Source: Cristatella mucedo (taxonomy: Eukaryota > Bryozoa > Phylactolaemata > Cristatellidae). From it: DNA of 64,000 nucleotides. A program made the translations under genes and the position numbers. Within the stretch, counting starts at the first letter, position 1. Each line of letters opens with the position of its first letter. The stretch spans positions 3,026,001 to 3,090,000 of the forward strand of contig WPIO01000014.1 of the NCBI GenBank assembly GCA_009760855.2. Direction: 5' to 3'. The notes below the pieces were generated by a model, which saw nothing but the letters and a program-made list of their open reading frames with translations, was not told the origin of the DNA and made no database searches. Positions 58,853 through 64,000 of this stretch are shown piece by piece.

Positions 58853-59058
58853 CGGCAGTTCTTGTGGAGTCTCACGGAGGCACAAGCTCGGACGTAAGCG
58901 AAAAAAAATACTTCACTCACACTTGGCTATATGCGAGCTGGCAGACTCACTGCATATGGGGAATGCGCTGCGGCGGGCAACGTGCCCAAAATCGAAGGCC
59001 GGCCGGCTGCGCCTAGTGAATGACTGCTCCCCCCCCCCGCCTGCGACAGGCGGGGCAT
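58853..59058 (+). repeat. Direct repeat, copy a (about 200 bp)
   Basis: From CGGCAGTTCTTGTGGAGTCT to CGACAGGCGGGGCAT; nearly identical to 59703-59896, with a roughly 10-bp extra segment (TGGGGAATGC). A C-run precedes the CCGCCTGCGACAGGCGG hairpin. Confidence 0.9.
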
Positions 59059-59702
59059 ACATTAGTGGCCGGACGGTTCAACCTGCGAAAATACAAAGAA
59101 ACGAACTCTACCATGGTCGCGCATTAATATTAATAATCGAAATGTATCCAGGAAAACTTTAAAAATCCGCGCGCGGTCATAGATTTGACAAAGCCGCAAA
59201 CAATAGGAAGAAAACGATGGTGGACAGTTATGCATTGCGGGTACTGAGGGCTCTCTTATGCTTTCGTGACTTGCTAGAGGTAAGACGTATTCAGAGCGAT
59301 CTCCTGCGTTCTCATATTTTTTTCGTGACTTTACCGTTAAGCTATTAAATATAATCTAATTTACTTGTTCTGATTTATTTCTTATTTTTATGTATTTGTA
59401 AAAAAAATCAACTCAGCCTTACTGTATTTTTTCAGAACGTATCATTGTAGAACGTATCGTACATATACCATTTCCGACTTACGAAAATTTGATTTCCGTC
59501 AGGTTTTTCGGTCCCTATCTGTTTTGCAAGTCATGTACTGACTGCACAAGAGTAAGGCAGCAGCACTAGTTCGCGCTTTTTGTGAAATTGCGCCTAGATT
59601 ACTGATTTGTAATACTTTCTTTTTCTGAAAAGTACCATTCCAGAACGTGGCTCGCTTGGCACCGCCGCCCACGACAGGCGAAGCGTTCTGTAACTCCGGT
59701 GT

Positions 59703-59896
59703 CGGCAGTTCTTGTGGAGTCTCACGGAGGCACAAGCTCGGACGTAAGCGAAAAAAAATGCTTCACTCGCACTCGGCTATATGCGAGCTGGCAGACTCAT
59801 TGCATAGGGCGGCGGGCAACGTGCCCAAAATCAAAGGCCGGCACGCTGCGCCTAGTGAATGACTGTCCCCCCCCCCGCCTGCGACAGGCGGGGCAT
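59703..59896 (+). repeat. Direct repeat, copy b
   Basis: Second member of the pair, about 850 bp downstream in the same orientation. Both lie between the convergent aminotransferase genes. Confidence 0.9.
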
Positions 59897-60834
59897 CGAT
59901 CGGGAAGCAGCAGCATTTCACCCAGAGCGAAGAGGAGCTTGGCCGTCTTGACGGCAACCGCAACTGCTGTTGCTTCTCCTTGCGGGCAGCAGGTCGAGTC
60001 TAGAGCTGCGGCCAAATCACCGGGCCTTCGAAGCAACGCCAGTGCTGAAGATGCTAACGTAACGCAGTCGAGAGTGAGGCGCCGAAAGCCGCCGCCCCCC
60101 GTCACGCCTCCTGGACAGCAGCAATATTACCTGGTCAAACGCGAGCGTCTAGTGAACCTTATTCTATTTCACTCGGCCAACTATCCAGGGTGACTTGTTC
60201 GAGTTGATCGTCGACAGCTAGACTGGCGAGCAAAGCCGCAAATGCCGAAAGCAGCGCGCGGATCGAAGAGCTCACTCACTGCCAATGGCGAGGCTAACGC
60301 AACGTAACTCATTCAGAAGAGGACAGTTCCGCTGAAGGTGAGCCCGTGCATTGGGGTCAGTGAATATTCTCTTGCTATAACTCTGGGGGGTTAGAAGCCC
60401 ACCTCACCATGGCGAACGCCTACCGAGGGTTGGACTTGCATTAAGTCTACTGCAAACTGTATCCCGTGCTACATAAGGCGCGTGCAGGCTAAGCGTGCGG
60501 GCGCAATCCAAAGAGATTGTCGTTGCAGCCTGCTTACCACAGCCGAGGAGCAGCTTCCTGAAAAAACCGACCGGAAATGAGCACACTTTTGCCACCGTCC
60601 CGTCCCATCACCTGAAGAATGGGCTTGTAGCCGGCGAAGGTAGTCGGGCTTTGGTTTATGCCACTCAAGCCTACTAGGTCTGATATGGCACCCATTGTTA
60701 TTCAGCTATATCGTATCACCCAGAAACATTGCGAAATTATGCGGATTACTCCGGCGAATGACCGTCGTATATTTCTTTTAAGGTTTCTCGTCACAATGCA
60801 AACTGACTAGCAGAATGCCGGCTACATTGCCAAG
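59897..60834. other. 3' flank of aminotransferase copy 3
   Basis: GC-richer than its surroundings. Open frames on both strands (for example near 59800-60190) arise from CG-rich composition. No exon supported. Confidence 0.4.
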
Positions 60835-63206
60835 CTATTTCTGAGTGTGTCTGGGTTTCAGCGTGTATGTGCTGCTTCTGCTCATTACTCGTGGCCTAAA
60901 AGAATGCATAGACCTGTTCAGCGTGGATGTCTTCGAACTAAGAGAGTAAGCCGACTTCGACCTCTTCGCAATAGCAGAGCTGACAGCGGAGCTCTCTAAA
61001 ATTACATGCAGCGCCGCCTCGCGGGGCTCCAAGAACCAGATGTGGTCCTCTTTACCTTGCTCCACCAGGCACTGCAGGTTGTCATCGTATTCGAAGTTAA
61101 AATTCTTCATAAAAGAGAAGCGTAAATGCGACTTTGCATGCGCGTCCATGGAGTGCAGCTGGCGCTAAGTGGCTCCAAGCGGCTCCTAGCGGCAAAGCGT
61201 TAGTGGTCAAGCGAGCTAAAAGTACACGCCGACACTCACCATCGCACAGGAGCCGGCCGCAGCTAGCACCTTGCCAGCTTCCTTCAGAATTCGCTAGAAA
61301 AAAAACAATGGAAGTGAATCTCAACGGAAACTACACGGATTTTGCTTTCACTGTGCAGCTGGAGCGAGGCTGCGCTTTACTCGTTTCGATTGGCTCTCGA
61401 AATTGGTGCGCATTCCTTGGCAATTCGGTCTCATAAAGCTCCAATTTAGTGATATGCCAAGCGAGGTGACCGGAATTGAGGATTTTTATTAGGGGCAAGA
61501 GCAGAAAAGCAAAAGAGAGAGAGAGATGCCTTTGCTTTGTCGCGAGTGAGAGAGAAGAGTAGTTTGGTGCAGCAGTGACGTACTTGCGGAGTTTTACCAA
61601 TAGTTGCTTTTAACAGCAGAAGGATCGGCATGTGAACTTGGTAGCTTACTTGCGGATGAAAATCTGCCTGCGGTTCCTACTGCACTCGCCTCATCGCGAG
61701 CGGCCGTGGCTTTTTTGCGGGCAAAGTCGGGAATTTCCGACAGTCGCCGAGCGGACTCGCTGCGCCACACCTCTGCTGGCATTATACACATTCATGCCAT
61801 CCAATAGTGAAACGCAGCGCTACTACCTATTGTTGCAGAGTTTTCTAGTGCAAACGAGGATTGTGATAGTACGGCTCACTCACTCAAGCGAATCGTCGAT
61901 TGATAGAGTTAGTAATCCCCGGCAATACATGCTGCACGCCCAGAGTCGTTGCATCATCAGTCTGAATTAAGCTTGCTCCCGATTCCCAGAAACGCATAAA
62001 ATGACGTATAATAACGACAAATGATATCTTAAATGAAATTGCAGGAAAGATTAAAATCTTAAATTTTTTGTGGCCATTGTTCAAAGAGGATCTACGAAAT
62101 TGAATACGTTTACTAGCCAGGTAAGATATCTGAATAGAGATAAACGTTAGTCTATTTTAGCTGCCCCAAACACTTAACAACACAAACAACAAAAAACACT
62201 TAACAACTGAAATACTTTGCCATCTATACAGGCAATAATACCATCACAAGTGCGCTTCGTAATTGCACGATTTACAAGCGACTCTAAATTATTTGAATGA
62301 CAAGAGCCGTGGCTGTTCCGCTAGTGTTCTTATAATTTAAGTTGACATTCGTATTTTGGCTTGCATTTTGTTTCCTGCCAGCCTTATTTGAATATTGTGT
62401 ACACGAGCACTGTGTCGCCATATGCTCAGACTGCTCAGCGCTCAGCTCACATGCTTGCTCGGAGCTCACCTCAAAAACTTTCGACGTATTTTTTACTTTC
62501 TTCACTTGCTTGAGGTCTTTCGCCAATTCAAGTCCATTCTTGCCAAATGATATTTCCATTAGGCTTTGGGGCTGCGGTATGGCTTTCCTGTGCTTCCATT
62601 CGCCCGTCGTGATGTTCACGGTGTACTAAAAGAACATCAATCAGTCTTGCCCAATCTTGCCTAATCCTGAAATAACTCCTAATCGATATGAGCGCACGCG
62701 AGCGTCCTCGAAATTAGCTTGCGCTTCTTTCAGCAGAATCGCTCAAATTCAGCCGTGTCGCTCCCGTGAGATCGGGACGATGGCGGGCAGCTTACCGGGG
62801 GGGGGGGCGCTCGCTTAAAGACAGCTGACAGCCGACACTCATGGAACGTACCTGCGGCAGCAGGCGCCAGCCGTGCTTGGCAACCATGGCTACGGCTTGC
62901 AAAACGAACTGAAACTCCTGCTCAGTCATGAAGAACGGCAAGTTCAGCCTTACACAACCCGGCCTACAAAATGGCCAGCGAACTCTCGGACGCGAGACTC
63001 GCGCTCGAGAGCACGGCTCCTCTCCGGATATTCGCACCCTCGCTTCTCTCCAATTCCACCGGGCGCTTCGCAGAGCTGCAGGCTACGAGCGGGCCCGCAA
63101 CGCTCGTTTCGGCGTAGAGCACGACCGGCGAGTAAACAGAAGAGCAGCAGCAGCAGCTGGTGGAACGGACCGGACGTACTTCAGTACTTCCATGGCGGAA
63201 TGGCAG

Positions 63207-63262
<56 letters not shown>

Positions 63263-64000
63263 TCTATCCACCGCCGGGCAGCTGCAAATAAGAAGCAAAG
63301 GCCCTGCAGCTCACGCTTGGCTGTCATGTCTCTGGGTTTGTGGAATATGCCTCGAACTAAGAAGCACGACGGCTTACCTGCCGCCGGCACCGACTGCAGA
63401 CGGACTCTTCACGAAGCTGGCGTAGTCGTGACCGTCGATTCCCAGCAGGGACTGAATCAATAAGTGCGAAAAGGGCACGCATGGATTTCCTTCTTCGATG
63501 TCAATTTCTTCTCTGATGTCCGACGCGCAATGACGCGCTCGCGCGCGCGCGCCTACGCACCTCAGCATAGGGTCCGGCGCACGAGCTGCCGCCCCTGGTC
63601 TGTATGCCAAAGAGGTCGTTCAAGACGGACGACACAAAGTTGTGGTGAAGATATTTCTTCATTTCCGGATTCCATATTAGAAACGAAAAGATCGGCAGTC
63701 GCATAACCGACCCGCTTCCGAGAATGATCATATTATTTAGCTTCAGCCACTCTTTTTTGGCTCGTCGGTACAGGAACTCCTCTCGAGCCTCGATGCTCTC
63801 CTGGCCAATGCACTGCCAAAAATGGCGGAAAGCGTCAGCAGCTCGCCGCCGGTCCATTTGACAATTTTTCTCGTGCGGGCAGTGCGAGTGGCCTAAAGTC
63901 ATAGCCGCCACTTGTCCTCCTCACAGCGCAGCTTCGTAACAAGCCGATCTTGCCGATCTGCTCGTAGCAGTGGCTACTCACCTCTTTCAGACGGAAAACC
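60835..64000 (-). CDS. Class V aminotransferase-like PLP protein, copy 3 (3' half; runs off window)
   Basis: Minus-strand exons from the right: 64000-63982 (partial, VFRLKE), 63812-63561, 63451-63378, 63281-63180, 62963-62852, 62625-62470, 61293-61240, 61158-60835 (TAG). Exon lengths match copy 2 exactly for the 252-, 74-, 112- and 54-nt exons, so the two are paralogues with the same intron positions. All exons are open and in phase. The Cys loop reads RGGSSCAGPYAE, keeping the Cys next to AGP but not the first Cys of copy 2. The 102-nt exon at 63180-63281 carries an 18-residue polyglycine tract where copy 2 has a short acidic segment in a 51-nt exon. The gene converges tail-to-tail on copy 2. 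The 5' half, with the PLP lysine, lies beyond 64000. Coding divergence from copy 2 is far greater than between copies 1 and 2, so this is the older duplicate. Confidence 0.87.
63209..63262. repeat. (GCC)18 trinucleotide repeat, coding for Gly18 on the minus strand
   Basis: Eighteen perfect GCC units on the plus strand inside the 63180-63281 exon of aminotransferase copy 3. Confidence 0.96.

Noticed and set aside
62873-63463. Long plus-strand frames with polyAla or polyPro
   Set aside because: They are antisense shadows of copy 3 exons and the GCC repeat; the minus strand carries matching exon lengths and splice sites.
1-64000. Bacterial-type features (operons, CRISPR, riboswitches, phage)
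   Set aside because: Genes are intron-split with eukaryotic splice sites and the background is animal retroelements.

Overview
This window is animal (metazoan) nuclear DNA. Genes are split into many short exons with GT-AG (and some GC-AG) introns, and intergenic and intronic space is packed with non-LTR retrotransposon fragments, tRNA-derived SINEs, solo LTR-like repeats and microsatellites. The species cannot be read from the sequence. The gene set, base composition and a SPIN-type hAT element suggest an invertebrate; SPIN is known from tetrapods, a triatomine bug and a pond snail. A spiralian such as a snail or flatworm is only a guess.

Three protein-coding loci can be assembled exon by exon. 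(1) Positions 4663-9403, plus strand: a C22orf39 (UPF0545/PANTS) homologue with two CX9C motifs over three exons; its first exon is not located. (2) Positions 18111-35245, plus strand: a DEAD-box RNA helicase of the DDX52/Rok1 type (ribosome biogenesis), twelve exons, about 637 residues, all helicase motifs present, two GC-AG introns. (3) Positions 39.7-64 kb: a cluster of class V (cysteine-desulfurase-fold) PLP aminotransferase-like genes. An apparently intact 17-exon copy runs on the plus strand (45634-54028). A second copy faces it on the minus strand (64000 down to 60835, its 5' half beyond the window). An intron-containing, broken partial inverted copy lies at 39735-42455.

The rest is mobile-element debris. 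Two LINE families (called A and B here; CR1/L2-like by their C-terminal reverse transcriptase sequence) occur about twenty times. LINE A ends in ATTAC-type pentamers and LINE B in (ATT)n. Two tRNA-headed SINE families occur about fifteen times, and the SINE-2 tail closely matches the LINE B 3' end. Three related LTR-like units are present; one is a clean 292-bp solo LTR with a 5-bp target duplication whose empty site is preserved in the paralogous gene. A 186-bp SPIN-like hAT element sits inside a LINE B copy, and its left flank has been turned into a palindrome.

No operons, CRISPR arrays, rRNA or convincing functional tRNA genes were seen. The three loci show no obvious functional link: a small CX9C protein, a ribosome-biogenesis helicase and a PLP enzyme family. 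Family symbols given are assignments by recalled similarity; no database search was possible.
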